Source: Neptuniibacter sp. UBA6509
GTDB lineage: Bacteria; Pseudomonadota; Gammaproteobacteria; Pseudomonadales; Balneatricaceae
Reading direction: 5' to 3'
Length of the DNA stretch: 63,804 bases
Assembly (NCBI GenBank): GCA_002435145.1
Contig: DJLT01000123.1
Span: 1-63,804 of the forward strand
In this document: positions 27,284 through 36,819 of the stretch, piece by piece
Position numbering within the stretch: the first letter of the stretch is position 1
Layout: the number at the start of each line of letters is the position of its first letter
Position numbers and translations under genes: made by a program
The notes under the pieces: model-generated
The model's input: the letters and a program-made list of their open reading frames with translations, nothing else
What the model was told of the DNA's origin: nothing
Database searches by the model: none

Positions 27284-29662
27284 ATGATAACGGAAACTCG
27301 ACTATCTTCTGAGCAGCTTTATCGTAGCTGTGACCCTGAATTACTTCCTTTTAAAACTACATCTACCCTTGAGCCATTTAGCGGCTTTTTTGGCCAAAAC
27401 CGTGCTATAGAAGCGATGGAGTTTGGCATAGGAATGCGTCGCCCTGGATATAACCTCTTTGTAATGGGTAATCCGCATACAGGGCGTTTCTCTTTTGCGA
27501 TGGAAAACCTGAAAGCGGTTGCTAAAAAAGAGAAAAAACCAGGTGATTGGGTTTATTTAAATAACCTGAAAGATAGTCGTCACCCTCTTGGCATCACCTT
27601 CCCTTCGGGCAAAGCACAGCAGTTTAAACGTGATATTAAGCATATCATCGAGAGTGCATTAACAGAGATGCCTGCTGCCTTCGAAGGTCCCACTTATCAG
27701 CGCCAAAAGGGCAAGATAGATCGTGAGCTTAATCGTTATTATGATCAAGCGATCGAAGAGGTGGAGCGTGATGCCCGAGAACATAGTATCGCTGTATACC
27801 GTGATGCCGGTAGCATTGGCTTTACCCCTGTGGCTGATGGCCAAGCGATGGATGAGGCTGTTTTCTCACAACTACCTGAGGAAACGAGAGAGGGTTTCAC
27901 TAAGGCGATTTCAGATCTTGAAGACAAGTTAAATGAAGCTCTGACTGGACTCCCCCAATGGCGTCGAGAAGCGGCTGAAAAGTTAAAGAACTTAGATCGT
28001 GATACAACTCGCCAAGCTATTTCACCTATCTTCCAGCCAATTAGAGAAAAGTACGCCAATCTATCGGCGGCTACTGACTATTTGTCAGAGATGGAGACAT
28101 CTTTGGTCAAAAATTGTAGTGAGATCGTGGGTGATGACAAGCTTCTTGAGCCGGTCACCGATGCCTCACGACGTAGTTATATGGAAAGTAATTACGGCGT
28201 AAATTTATTGGTCGACAATCAAAAAACCAAAGGTGCGCCTGTGATTTATGAGGCGCATCCAAGTTATGAAAATCTTTTCGGAAGAGTGGAATACACCTCT
28301 GAAATGGGCGCGCTCTCTACTACTTATAAACTGATTAGGCCGGGGGCTTTGCATCATGCAAATGGGGGCTATTTGGTCCTTGAGGCGGAAAAGTTATTGG
28401 AACAGCCTTTTGTGTATGGTGCGTTAAAACGTGCGCTGAAGTCTCATGAAATACGTATAGAAAGCCCCGCCAGCGAATACACCGGTATCAGTACAATTAC
28501 CCTGTTGCCACAGGCAATCCCATTGAACGTTAAACTCGTCCTAATCGGTTCACGTAATATCTATTATTTATTACAAGAACTGGATCACGACTTTGAGAAG
28601 ATGTTCCGTGTGGTTGTGGACTTTGATGAAGATGTTAAGCGCACACCACAAACGATACGTAATTATGCTCGTCTGATGAAAACGCTTGCGGATGAAGAGG
28701 GTTTGGCGCCATTAACACGTAGAGCCGTCGCGCGTTTAGTGGAGCATAGTTCGCGCCAAGCAGATAATCAGGAACTGCTTTCTGCTCATATTGGTGAATT
28801 AGTGGATCTTCTTTGTGAGGCTGATTTTAAGCGGATTAAAGAGGAGGATGAGTTAATCAATGCTGACCACGTGGAACTGGCTCTAAACGCGAAGCAGCGC
28901 CGTACATCGCGTATGGCGGAGAAGATTGAAGAGGGTATCGTCGAAGAGACGGTGTTGATCGATACTGATGGTGAAGCCATAGGTAAAGCCAATGGCTTAA
29001 CGGTACTTCAGGTGGGTGACGTCGCATTTGGTACGCCTGCCAGAATTACAGCAACTGTCTTTCCAGGAAATCGTGGTATCGTCGATATCGAGCGTGAAGT
29101 GACGCTAGGCCAGCCTATACACTCTAAAGGTGTACTTATTCTGAGTGGTTTTTTGGGTAACCAATACGCTAAAGACTTCCCTATGACGATGTCTGCCAGT
29201 ATCGCTTTAGAGCAATCTTACGGTCATGTCGATGGTGATAGCGCTTCATTGGCTGAGGTGTGTACTTTAATATCAGCTCTGACGCATATCCCGATTAGTC
29301 AAAACTATGCGACTACAGGCTCTATAAACCAGTATGGTGAAGTGCAGGCCATTGGTGGTGTAAACGAGAAAATTGAGGGCTTTTTTAATCTATGTAAAGC
29401 GCGTGGATTGAATGGTCAGCAAGGGGTGATTATTCCTAAAGCGAATGTTCGTAACCTGATGCTAAAAGCTGAGGTTGTCGAGGCGGTTAAGGAGGGTAAC
29501 TTCTCCGTTTATGCTGTCTCTCATGTTGATCAATGCTTAGAAGTCATGATGGGGCGAAAAGCAGGTAAGCGCAAAGAGGATGGTACTTTTACTCAGAGAA
29601 GTATAAATGCGCAGGTCGTTAAGAGACTGAGTGAAATATCTAGTGCTAAAGCGGATAAGTAG
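27284..29662 (+). CDS. LonB/LonC-like ATP-dependent protease family protein (YcbZ-type)
   Basis: The 792-residue protein has an N-terminal substrate/AAA-like region, a helical middle part and a C-terminal Lon protease domain (about 560-770). The Ser-Lys dyad is visible as serine in DGDSASLAE and lysine in GGVNEKIEGFF. The Walker A position reads GNPHTGRFS, with arginine where the usual P-loop has lysine; this is common in this subgroup, which is often considered a degenerate ATPase. It is larger than E. coli YcbZ (586). It is a single gene with its own promoter region of 132 bases. It is probably a cytosolic quality-control protease; its substrates are unknown. Confidence 0.87.
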   Translation: MITETRLSSEQLYRSCDPELLPFKTTSTLEPFSGFFGQNRAIEAMEFGIGMRRPGYNLFVMGNPHTGRFSFAMENLKAVAKKEKKPGDWVYLNNLKDSRHPLGITFPSGKAQQFKRDIKHIIESALTEMPAAFEGPTYQRQKGKIDRELNRYYDQAIEEVERDAREHSIAVYRDAGSIGFTPVADGQAMDEAVFSQLPEETREGFTKAISDLEDKLNEALTGLPQWRREAAEKLKNLDRDTTRQAISPIFQPIREKYANLSAATDYLSEMETSLVKNCSEIVGDDKLLEPVTDASRRSYMESNYGVNLLVDNQKTKGAPVIYEAHPSYENLFGRVEYTSEMGALSTTYKLIRPGALHHANGGYLVLEAEKLLEQPFVYGALKRALKSHEIRIESPASEYTGISTITLLPQAIPLNVKLVLIGSRNIYYLLQELDHDFEKMFRVVVDFDEDVKRTPQTIRNYARLMKTLADEEGLAPLTRRAVARLVEHSSRQADNQELLSAHIGELVDLLCEADFKRIKEEDELINADHVELALNAKQRRTSRMAEKIEEGIVEETVLIDTDGEAIGKANGLTVLQVGDVAFGTPARITATVFPGNRGIVDIEREVTLGQPIHSKGVLILSGFLGNQYAKDFPMTMSASIALEQSYGHVDGDSASLAEVCTLISALTHIPISQNYATTGSINQYGEVQAIGGVNEKIEGFFNLCKARGLNGQQGVIIPKANVRNLMLKAEVVEAVKEGNFSVYAVSHVDQCLEVMMGRKAGKRKEDGTFTQRSINAQVVKRLSEISSAKADK

Positions 29663-29782
29663 TCATACCTTGTGCTTATAAAGGTATTAAACTGTCTTTT
29701 GTAGAGTATCATGCGACTTACTTTATCGATAATATGTTCAATAATAGTGCAATCTAGTGTTTCGCATTATTAAGTACCGAAC

Positions 29783-29833
29783 TGTGACGACCGGCTCTGA
29801 TGATGGAAGGGGGATTCAGCGCCGGTTGTCACA
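29783..29833. other. long hairpin between the Lon-like gene and the porin gene
   Basis: TGTGACGACCGGC (29783-29795) pairs with GCCGGTTGTCACA (29821-29833) with one G-U pair, and CTGA/TCAG just inside extends the stem. The loop is purine-rich. No run of T follows on either strand, so it is not a standard terminator. It lies between two converging genes. Confidence 0.6.
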
Positions 29834-29914
29834 CACTAAGCAAAGCCTAGATTGATTTCACTTAGTGGTTATTCTCTAAGTTTCTTCTTAGAGCTTCTTC
29901 TTAGAGTTCAGGAA

Positions 29915-30993
29915 TTAGAATTCTGTAACAATCGCGACATTTAAGATATCAGTGTCTTCGTTGCTGTAGCTTTCTTCACGAACATATTCCGTAACAACTG
30001 ATGCATTCTCACCTAATGAACGAGATAGGCCTAGTGCTGTACGTGTTTCAGGCAGTTCGTCAATGTAATTTGCTTCATCAGATTCGCTGTAGCCTAAGAA
30101 TAGATTGCCGTCAGCACCGAAAATCTGCGTATCGTAACCTGCGCCTAAATGTAGGAAACTTGGCTCTTCACCTGCTGGGTTGATCTCACCTAGCTGGATA
30201 TATTCTGCAAATAATGAAAGATTACCCGTTTCAAACAATGCATTTGCCCGCCAAGCATCAACTTTCTCTGTCATGCCATCTAGGTCAGCAAAAGGGCCGG
30301 CTACGTCCGCAGTATTAGTAATGTAACCCGCGCCGAATGAAACGCCGTTCTCTAGTGTTACTCCAAGGTTTAAGCCGAGTGTGTCTAGCGCTTCGCCGGT
30401 TTCCCCAGAAGTGTTGAGAACATAAGCATCTACATTGACCATCTCATTGCTGTAGCTCACCATTGCTAGGCCTTCTTTGGCATCATAAAGGTCGAACGCA
30501 ATTGGGTCTGTAAATGCTGCAGAGTCGCCTACTAGAAGAGGGTGTGCCGCTTTACCAACGGTTAGATGAACAGGGCTATCTTCAGCACCTATCACAGCAT
30601 AAGCTTCTGCAAGGTCTAGTTTTTCATCAGCAGCTAGGTACTCAATAAGCGTAGCGACTTTAACGTTTTCATTGATGTCGGCTTCGATTGCAAGTTCGAA
30701 GGTATCGACAAGTACATCGCCAGTACTCGTGCCGTCATCCGCTTCAATCTGCTGAGCAAGTAAAGCAATTTCGCCGCTGACGCTTACATTGTCAGCAAAG
30801 CCACCTGCTCCACTAGAGGTCTCTTGTTTGGCTAAAACCGTTTCTTGCTTAGCGATGCTTGCTGCTTTGCAAGCTGAGATTCCAGCTGTGCGATGCGCTC
30901 TTTCATTGCTGCAAGTTCTTCGGCAACGCCGGCAAAGGCTGGAGCGGATGTCATGGTTGTTGCAATTAGAGTAGCTAGGATTGTCTTTTTCAT
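29915..30993 (-). pseudogene. LbtU-family siderophore porin, frame broken by one missing base
   Basis: The start is the ATG at 30993 (MKKTILATLIATTMTSAPAF, signal peptide) preceded by GAAGAG. After a short coiled coil (VAEELAAMKERIAQLESQLA) the frame stops at 30832. The continuation lies in the neighbouring frame without interruption: AKQETVLAKQETSSGAGGFA, then NVSVSGEIALLAQQIEADD and the beta-barrel to 29915, ending VAIVTEF. One base is missing at about 30853-30856; with it restored the protein is 359 residues, as in the LbtU family of outer-membrane porins for iron-siderophore uptake. The barrel ends in Phe, as needed for assembly. The second part could only be made alone if started at an internal codon, and it would then lack a signal peptide. 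Confidence 0.85.
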
Positions 30994-31070
30994 GGTTTTC
31001 TCTTCAATAAAGTTCAAATTTAGAGTTGTGAAGCACAGGTTTTACCTAAGCCGGTGCTAGAATTTTTAGC

Positions 31071-32186
31071 TTAAGAAATGTTGCTCAAATGGTTGTCCCA
31101 GTGGATCCCCTTTGGCAGCTCCAACGAGATTCTTCTTTTCAGCTTTGTGGAAACGTCATAATGGTAAAAGCGCCCTCTACCGGTGGAAATTAGAAAGCAG
31201 CTTTTTGTCGATGTTGCAGTTAACCCACAGCCGTCAGTTGTTTTAATGGAATTTAAATAATCACCGTTCTGCGTCCAAAATGTGATTAGGTCACCTCTCG
31301 GTGACGAAACCGCAACGGTTTCGCCGCTTTGGTCAAAACGGATACTTCCGCAATACTGTTTCATAGCGTGGTTAATAGGTGTGGGGGCTTTAACAAGCCT
31401 GATGGCTTCCCCCTGTGAGTGAAAAGCAACTAGAGGCATATCGTCTAATTTATCTCCTTGATATTGCAGCGCTATACCTACCCTGCCCTGAGAGTTTACA
31501 TCTAGGTGACGAATGCTTAGTTGATGATGTTCGGTCGTGAGAAACACTTGCTCCTGTAATTTGCCGGATAGGCTATCGATATACGCTAATGATGGTTGCA
31601 TAGTGCTCAGATTAAGCTTCTCACGTCCCTGTTTCGGATGGGTGTGAATACCGCCGTTTGCGATCACTAATGTTCTTCCATTGGGCATCATTTTTAGTTC
31701 ATGAGGGCCTATTCCTGCAGAACTGAATTGCTTGATGGTGTTGAAGTTATCATGAACATCTCGAACAACAATCAAGCCGTCACCTGTACTCATTTGGTTC
31801 TCGGTGGAAATTAGGTAGCGGCCATCTGGGCTGAAGATTGCGTGACCATAAAAGTGCTGCCCTTGCCTACTTTGAATACGTTGGATCAGCTGTTTCGACT
31901 GATAATTAACGATATCGATAAAGGTTTCTGGGCGTCGTCCTACCGCAGCGAGCAGCGGTAACTGTGGGTGAGCCGCAATATGATGAGATCGAGCAGGAAG
32001 CGCATGGCGAAACCGTAACGCTCCCTGTTGATCGATAATTAATAGCTCATAGAGACCTCTGGAAGTCTGAGATGCCGATGCAAACAACGTCTCATTCCCC
32101 CTAGCCAGTAGTGTTGAGCTGAATAGACTGCCGCCGAGTAGAGAGCTCCCAAGTAAGGCGGTAAAGTTTCTACGACTAATCCCCAT
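31071..32186 (-). CDS. DUF1513 family Tat-exported beta-propeller protein
   Basis: The 371-residue protein starts at the ATG at 32186, giving MGISRRNFTALLGSSLLGG with a twin-arginine motif. It then has WD/YVTN-like strands (ISTENQMSTGDGLIVVRDV, GIGPHELKMMPNGRTLVIANG, GPHE and DGCG segments). DUF1513 proteins sit at the end of imelysin / DUF1111 iron operons in Pseudomonas and Vibrio; the role in periplasmic iron uptake is inferred from that context. It overlaps the preceding imelysin gene by 11 bases. An upstream TTG start at 32204 is less likely. Confidence 0.88.
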   Translation of the reverse strand: MGISRRNFTALLGSSLLGGSLFSSTLLARGNETLFASASQTSRGLYELLIIDQQGALRFRHALPARSHHIAAHPQLPLLAAVGRRPETFIDIVNYQSKQLIQRIQSRQGQHFYGHAIFSPDGRYLISTENQMSTGDGLIVVRDVHDNFNTIKQFSSAGIGPHELKMMPNGRTLVIANGGIHTHPKQGREKLNLSTMQPSLAYIDSLSGKLQEQVFLTTEHHQLSIRHLDVNSQGRVGIALQYQGDKLDDMPLVAFHSQGEAIRLVKAPTPINHAMKQYCGSIRFDQSGETVAVSSPRGDLITFWTQNGDYLNSIKTTDGCGLTATSTKSCFLISTGRGRFYHYDVSTKLKRRISLELPKGIHWDNHLSNIS

Positions 32187-33264
32187 CGCGGCTATTAAAT
32201 CCAAGCTGAAGTTCTAGCATGTTCATGCTTTTTTCAAGATTGCTATGCAGCTGACTAATCTGTTCCGATATATGTAAAAGCTGCTTATGAACTGAGGCTT
32301 CTTGGAGGTGCTTTGATAATGGGCTAGGGAGCTTACTCAGGCCGGTCTCAATGGATTTGAATTGTGTTTCAATATCATCAGCTAGGCCTACCTCACCTTG
32401 TTCTCGCATAAGTAGTGATAGATTGTAGGCTGTAACACCGCTGTACATATGGTGCAGAGCTTGAATGTTGTGTTGCATGTTTTGTAGTGCGTTTTTACTG
32501 CGCCAATTTTCTAAACGACGGGGTTTGGCTTTAGCAGTTTTGCCTAAAGGTCTGAGTATTTTAAGATCACGAATGATTTCTAACGGCTCTACCTGAGCTT
32601 TCATTAGATCAATACTCGCCTCTTGTGCACTCTCATAGTTACCTTCCTCAGAAGACAGATACTCAAATTCCTGTTTGTATGTTTGCCATTCAGCCAGCGT
32701 GTTTTCCGTTTGAGTGAGTAAATGCCCACTAATGGCCTGAAGAAACTGGCAATGGAAAGGGTTTTCTTGCAGTGTTTTAAGTGGCTCATCGGTAAAGATA
32801 ATGCGCTCAATGGCAGGAAGTCCCTTAACCGCAATACTTGCTGTGTTAAAAAATTCAGGCGCTAAGGTCGCAGGGTTCGCTTCAGTGAGGAGCAGGTTAA
32901 GCTGTTTAGACGTCAAATTCTTTTTATCGGGCCAAAACTGAATCGTATAACTGCGCATAAGGAGTTCAATCGGGCCGAATTGAACGTGCTGAATACGTTG
33001 CCAAGCATTTAACATATTGATAAAGCTCGTTTGTGTTTGTTCGAGCGTTACTGAGTTAGGCGCTTGGCAGAGTTGAGTGCTACTGGTTTTAAGCTCGGCG
33101 CTTTGCTTCGCCAGTTTTAAATAATTAGGCAGCACATGGTCATTGATGACAGCTTGATTGAGTTTTAACCACTGTTCAGGGTTAACTTCTGCTATCGCTA
33201 CTGATGAATAAGTCAGCAGCATATAAGCAAGTAGTATGGATTTGATGAGATGTTTTAAGCTCAT
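32176..33264 (-). CDS. imelysin-family periplasmic protein (second copy)
   Basis: The 362-residue protein has a signal peptide (about 1-25, ending SSVAIAE) and an all-helical imelysin-like domain. The family's GxHxxE motif is altered here: the equivalent segment reads GLPAIERIIF, without the histidine. It overlaps the di-heme gene stop by one base (TAATG) and the DUF1513 gene by 11 bases, so the operon is tightly coupled. Imelysin proteins are linked to iron acquisition in the periplasm. The lost histidine suggests a structural or altered metal role compared with the 424-residue copy upstream. Confidence 0.82.
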   Translation of the reverse strand: MSLKHLIKSILLAYMLLTYSSVAIAEVNPEQWLKLNQAVINDHVLPNYLKLAKQSAELKTSSTQLCQAPNSVTLEQTQTSFINMLNAWQRIQHVQFGPIELLMRSYTIQFWPDKKNLTSKQLNLLLTEANPATLAPEFFNTASIAVKGLPAIERIIFTDEPLKTLQENPFHCQFLQAISGHLLTQTENTLAEWQTYKQEFEYLSSEEGNYESAQEASIDLMKAQVEPLEIIRDLKILRPLGKTAKAKPRRLENWRSKNALQNMQHNIQALHHMYSGVTAYNLSLLMREQGEVGLADDIETQFKSIETGLSKLPSPLSKHLQEASVHKQLLHISEQISQLHSNLEKSMNMLELQLGFNSRDGD

Positions 33265-34748
33265 TATAGCGATTCCAAAAATTTAATTAGATTATCCCGA
33301 TCCCGCACGGGCATATTCTTTACTTTTTGCTTGGCTCCTTCTGCCTCTCCGCCATGCCATAAGATGGCTTCTAGGAGTGTTCGAGCTCGTCCGTCATGTA
33401 AATAAAAGCTATGACCGCTTACTGCTTTAGTTAAGCCAATACCCCATAGTGTTGGGGTTCTCCATTCAGAACCATTGGCTAGAAATTCGGGCCGGTTATC
33501 GGCTAAATCTTCACCCATATCGTGTAGAAGTAGGTCTGTATAGGGCCAAATCAGTTGATTGCTGATAAATGGCTGTTTTGGATTATTCGCGGTGGTAAAT
33601 GTGGGCTGGTGGCACAAATGGCATCCAGTATCTTTAAAGACCTGTTTGCCAGCTAGCACAGCTGGGGCATCCGCATCTCTACGTGCAGGAACTGCAATAT
33701 GCTGGGTATAAAAGAGTAAAAGGTCGGTCATTTTCTTCGAGGCCTCAACGCCATCGTGATGCAGACTATTACCATTTACACGGTTGATGCATGCGTCTTG
33801 GTTTTCAGTACATTCCCCGTTAGGGTTGCTGGCATAAGGTGTTGATATGCCTATATCGCCATTGAAGGCCGAGTTGTTTTGCTGGTGAAGTGTTGGATTA
33901 CCGGCCTTCCAGCCAAAGCGCCCTATCTCACTGGATTTTGCTTTTTGATCCCACACTTTATTGGCCTTGCCCGAAATACCATCGTTGTTAAGGTCTTGTG
34001 GATCACTGAGGGATAAAATATCTGTATCTGCTATGTTCTCTAACAGCCCGAGTCCAATCATTGCCGGTGCTATACGTGGCGAGAGCATTGTTTGTGGATG
34101 TAGGGGGCCATAACCTAGATGACTGATTGTATAGTTAGGGCGACGTAATGCAGCTGTTTCTCCCCCTGAAAGCTGCACGGTTTCCTCTGAGTACTCAATT
34201 TGAATACGTCCTTCAGCAGACAACCCCGGTATCGCAAAATCCTGTAATTGCTGCCCATAGGTGGGTTCTGGAATAACGCCGATACGTCCAGATGTTAAAA
34301 GGGCTTTTTGTTCTGCTGTTTGTGCAGGGATGCTGAGTCGCAAGAAAAGTGAAACAGCATTGTCCTCTGGCCAATTGCCTTTAGGCGTGTGTCCCCGTCC
34401 ATCTCTGATATGACACTGCATACAGGAGCGAGCATTATAGAGAGGCCCTAAACCATCACTCGCGGTGGTGGATGAGGGTGAGGGAACCCAGAGTTTTTTG
34501 AAGATACTATTTCCAAGTTTGAAATCTAGCTGGGTTTTAAATGGCAGATTTGCAGCGGGAAAGCTGAAGGCTTGCCGATTGGGTTTGTTATGGTGTGTCG
34601 TGTCGCCACCCTGCTCTATCTCCCCTTTCTCCAGCTTTGCTGGTGAAGTTATATTGCTTTCTTCCGCTCGGGCAGCGGTTACCCCTACTAAACAGATAAA
34701 TAGACAAGAAAGTATGTGGTGCACGAATGAAGAACTCTGTTTTTTCAT
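33264..34748 (-). CDS. di-heme oxidoreductase, DUF1111 (thiol oxidoreductase-like)
   Basis: The 494-residue periplasmic c-type cytochrome has a signal peptide (MKKQSSSFVHHILSCLFICL...) and two heme-binding CxxCH motifs, CMQCH in ARSCMQCHIRDGRG and CHLCH in DTGCHLCHQPTF. The DUF1111 pattern also includes FGWKAGNPTL and the C-terminal RTPTLWGIGL with GHSFYLHDGRARTLLEAILWHGGEA. It is related to MauG/di-heme peroxidases. In this operon it may change the redox state of iron for uptake (inference). The start is taken at the ATG at 34748 because the upstream in-frame start is a TTG. Confidence 0.9.
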   Translation of the reverse strand: MKKQSSSFVHHILSCLFICLVGVTAARAEESNITSPAKLEKGEIEQGGDTTHHNKPNRQAFSFPAANLPFKTQLDFKLGNSIFKKLWVPSPSSTTASDGLGPLYNARSCMQCHIRDGRGHTPKGNWPEDNAVSLFLRLSIPAQTAEQKALLTSGRIGVIPEPTYGQQLQDFAIPGLSAEGRIQIEYSEETVQLSGGETAALRRPNYTISHLGYGPLHPQTMLSPRIAPAMIGLGLLENIADTDILSLSDPQDLNNDGISGKANKVWDQKAKSSEIGRFGWKAGNPTLHQQNNSAFNGDIGISTPYASNPNGECTENQDACINRVNGNSLHHDGVEASKKMTDLLLFYTQHIAVPARRDADAPAVLAGKQVFKDTGCHLCHQPTFTTANNPKQPFISNQLIWPYTDLLLHDMGEDLADNRPEFLANGSEWRTPTLWGIGLTKAVSGHSFYLHDGRARTLLEAILWHGGEAEGAKQKVKNMPVRDRDNLIKFLESL

Positions 34749-34812
34749 TGTATGAGACAACAACCGAGACAAAGGTTAAAGCCTAAGCCTCGATTAAGAT
34801 GCTTAGTTTGCC

Positions 34813-36087
34813 TTATTCAGCGTTGATTGATGCAGGGTTATCTAGGCTATCGGAGCCTTCTAGCTCAACCCCCTCTAACTTCATTACGGCAATCGTGTTT
34901 TCAATGGCCTCTGCCTCTGCAACAAGCGCGTCAACAAAAGTTTGAACCACTTGGTTACCGGCTTTATTGTTTGCCCCGATAAGAACATCAAATGTATTGC
35001 CTTTGGCTGCTTCATCAGCCATCGCTTGTGCTGCAACTTCAGTATTCTTTAGTTTGTTTTGTAGATCCTGATCAACGATAGGTGCTCGGTTTTTAACAAG
35101 TTGAGAGAGACTTGCGCCCGAAACAACAGAGCCATCGGTACGTGTATATTGGCCTAAATAAACGTTCTTAATGCCTTTCGCATCATAGAAGTGAGAGTTA
35201 TGAGTATTGTCAGAGAAGCAATCATGCTCTTCTTCTGGGTCATGTAGCATGAGGCCTAGTTTTGTACGCTCTCCTGCTAGTTCGCCATAAGCGAGGCTGC
35301 CAATACCTGTTAAGATACTGGCAATTCCGCCCTCTTCGCCTTTTGCGATCAGTTCAGCACGCGCTGCACCATTGGCGGTCCAGTTATTGGTCATCTCTTG
35401 TAGATCGTCGATAAGCAGTTCTGTACTAGCGGTTAGGTAATCACGACGGCGATCACAATTTCCATTTGTGCAGTTTGTCAGATCAAAATCTGTAGCAGGA
35501 CGGTTACCTGCACCTGGGGTTGTGCCGTTTAGATCTTGGCCCCACAGTAGGAATTCAATCGCGTGATAACCTGTTGCTACATTAGATTCAACTTCATCAA
35601 TCTCATGTAGGGTTTCAGCCAGTAGCTTTTTATTAATATTAGTGACATCGATCTCAACGCCACCTACTTTCAATGTGGTGTTCGCTACGATGTTAGCGGT
35701 ATAAAATGGGTTTTCATCGGATTCAGAGCCATAACCTGCCGCAACATAATCGATAAGGCCTTCATCTAGGGGCCAAGCGTTAACTTTGCCTTCCCAATCA
35801 TCAACAATAGCGTTACCAAAGCGAAAGGCTTCTGACTGCTGATAAGGTACACGTGCTGCGACCCATGCAGCGCGAGCTTTTTCTAAGTTTGCTTCAGAAG
35901 GCTGCGCGAGAAATTGATTCAATACTTTGCTTAGTGCTTTTGCGGTTAATAATGAATCTTCATAAGTGGCGTGTGCGATGTCAGCATAGTTGTCCAAGAT
36001 AGCTGATTTTTCAGATGCTGTTGCGAAAGCTTGTCCGCATGCAAGGGCTGATATCGCAGCAGCTACGAATGAATGGCGCAGTTTCAT
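34813..36087 (-). CDS. imelysin-family iron-regulated periplasmic protein
   Basis: The 424-residue protein has a signal peptide (MKLRHSFVAAAISALACGQAFA). A two-part helical-bundle imelysin domain follows with the conserved GYHAIEFLLWGQDLNG motif (GxHxxE), and NWTANGAARAELIAKGEEGG downstream. Family members such as IrpA are induced by iron limitation and act in periplasmic iron binding or uptake. It is the first gene of the imelysin / DUF1111 / imelysin / DUF1513 operon and has a Fur-like box 43 bases upstream. Confidence 0.92.
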   Translation of the reverse strand: MKLRHSFVAAAISALACGQAFATASEKSAILDNYADIAHATYEDSLLTAKALSKVLNQFLAQPSEANLEKARAAWVAARVPYQQSEAFRFGNAIVDDWEGKVNAWPLDEGLIDYVAAGYGSESDENPFYTANIVANTTLKVGGVEIDVTNINKKLLAETLHEIDEVESNVATGYHAIEFLLWGQDLNGTTPGAGNRPATDFDLTNCTNGNCDRRRDYLTASTELLIDDLQEMTNNWTANGAARAELIAKGEEGGIASILTGIGSLAYGELAGERTKLGLMLHDPEEEHDCFSDNTHNSHFYDAKGIKNVYLGQYTRTDGSVVSGASLSQLVKNRAPIVDQDLQNKLKNTEVAAQAMADEAAKGNTFDVLIGANNKAGNQVVQTFVDALVAEAEAIENTIAVMKLEGVELEGSDSLDNPASINAE

Positions 36088-36129
36088 GAGTAATTCCTAT
36101 TAATTTCGTCGTGGGGCAATAGCGCAAAG

Positions 36130-36153
36130 GGTAATGGTAATGAGAATAGATAT
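36130..36153. promoter_or_regulatory. candidate Fur box
   Basis: GGTAATGGTAATGAGAATAG (36130-36149) continuing into ATAT reads as four consecutive GATAAT-like hexamers (GGTAAT, GGTAAT, GAGAAT, AGATAT), the arrangement recognised by Fur. It lies in the promoter region of the imelysin operon. Binding is inferred. Confidence 0.65.
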
Positions 36154-36204
36154 CAATAGCGAATGTGTTTATTTGTGTAAGTTAAACTACAAAACTATAA
36201 GGAA

Positions 36205-36819
36205 TTAAGGATTGGAGCCAGATAACCAGTTTTCAGAGGGTGTTATCCAGGCGGGTTCCCCATTGGCGCCAAACCATGAGTCGACAGCGTAGGCTTCGCT
36301 AGTACTTATTTCGACCACGACGGCACTATTATGAGGTGCATTAAGTGTTAAAGGGCCGCGATGAATATTGCCGCCGATGCGGTGAAACTTTATGAGATTT
36401 TGTTGTTTCAAAATCAAAAGATAAGCACTGCTATTACTGGATTCTGCAATGCAGTCCAGTTGATTGCTTTTGACACTGAAAGCATTCATCGCTTTATCAT
36501 GGCTGGTGCCAATTTTAGGTCCGGTAATCGTTTCAAATAACCCCATTGCTTTAGCAATTAATACTCTCTCTTCTTCTGCAGAGTTTGGGCTAGGTTTGAA
36601 AAGCTGGTGAACCGGTTCTAAATCTTGCGGGGTAAGCTGAATGGAGGTTGATTTAGTACAACCAAAATTTTGGCATAAGGATACCTGACCGTTATCGGCA
36701 GGCATCGGTAAGCCTTTGGCTTTGAACCACCACTCCGGGGTGCTATTTACATTATAGCTGCACCCCGTGGTCGATAGTATCAGGGCCAGTAAACTATAAG
36801 TTAGCGTAATCTTCTTCAA
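36205..36819 (-). CDS. putative lipoprotein of unknown function
   Basis: The 204-residue protein has a lipoprotein signal peptide with lipobox LSTTGC (Cys at about 20), so it should be anchored in a membrane. The mature part has TPEWWFKAKGLPMPADNGQV, four further cysteines, and a DSWFGANGEPAWITP end. I do not recognise the family. It starts inside the last codons of the gamma carbonic anhydrase gene (26-base overlap), and the iron operon begins on the same strand 118 bases further on. Confidence 0.7.
   Translation of the reverse strand: MKKITLTYSLLALILSTTGCSYNVNSTPEWWFKAKGLPMPADNGQVSLCQNFGCTKSTSIQLTPQDLEPVHQLFKPSPNSAEEERVLIAKAMGLFETITGPKIGTSHDKAMNAFSVKSNQLDCIAESSNSSAYLLILKQQNLIKFHRIGGNIHRGPLTLNAPHNSAVVVEISTSEAYAVDSWFGANGEPAWITPSENWLSGSNP

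Noticed and set aside
28864-28879. CCACGTGGAAC inside the Lon-like gene as a fourth parS
   Set aside because: The left arm does not match TGTT; only the right half fits, and it is explained by codons.
36794-36819. Frameshift between the gamma carbonic anhydrase and the lipoprotein because of their 26-base overlap
   Set aside because: Both have complete family-typical ends (anhydrase of 181 residues; own signal peptide and lipobox), so it is an ordinary gene overlap.
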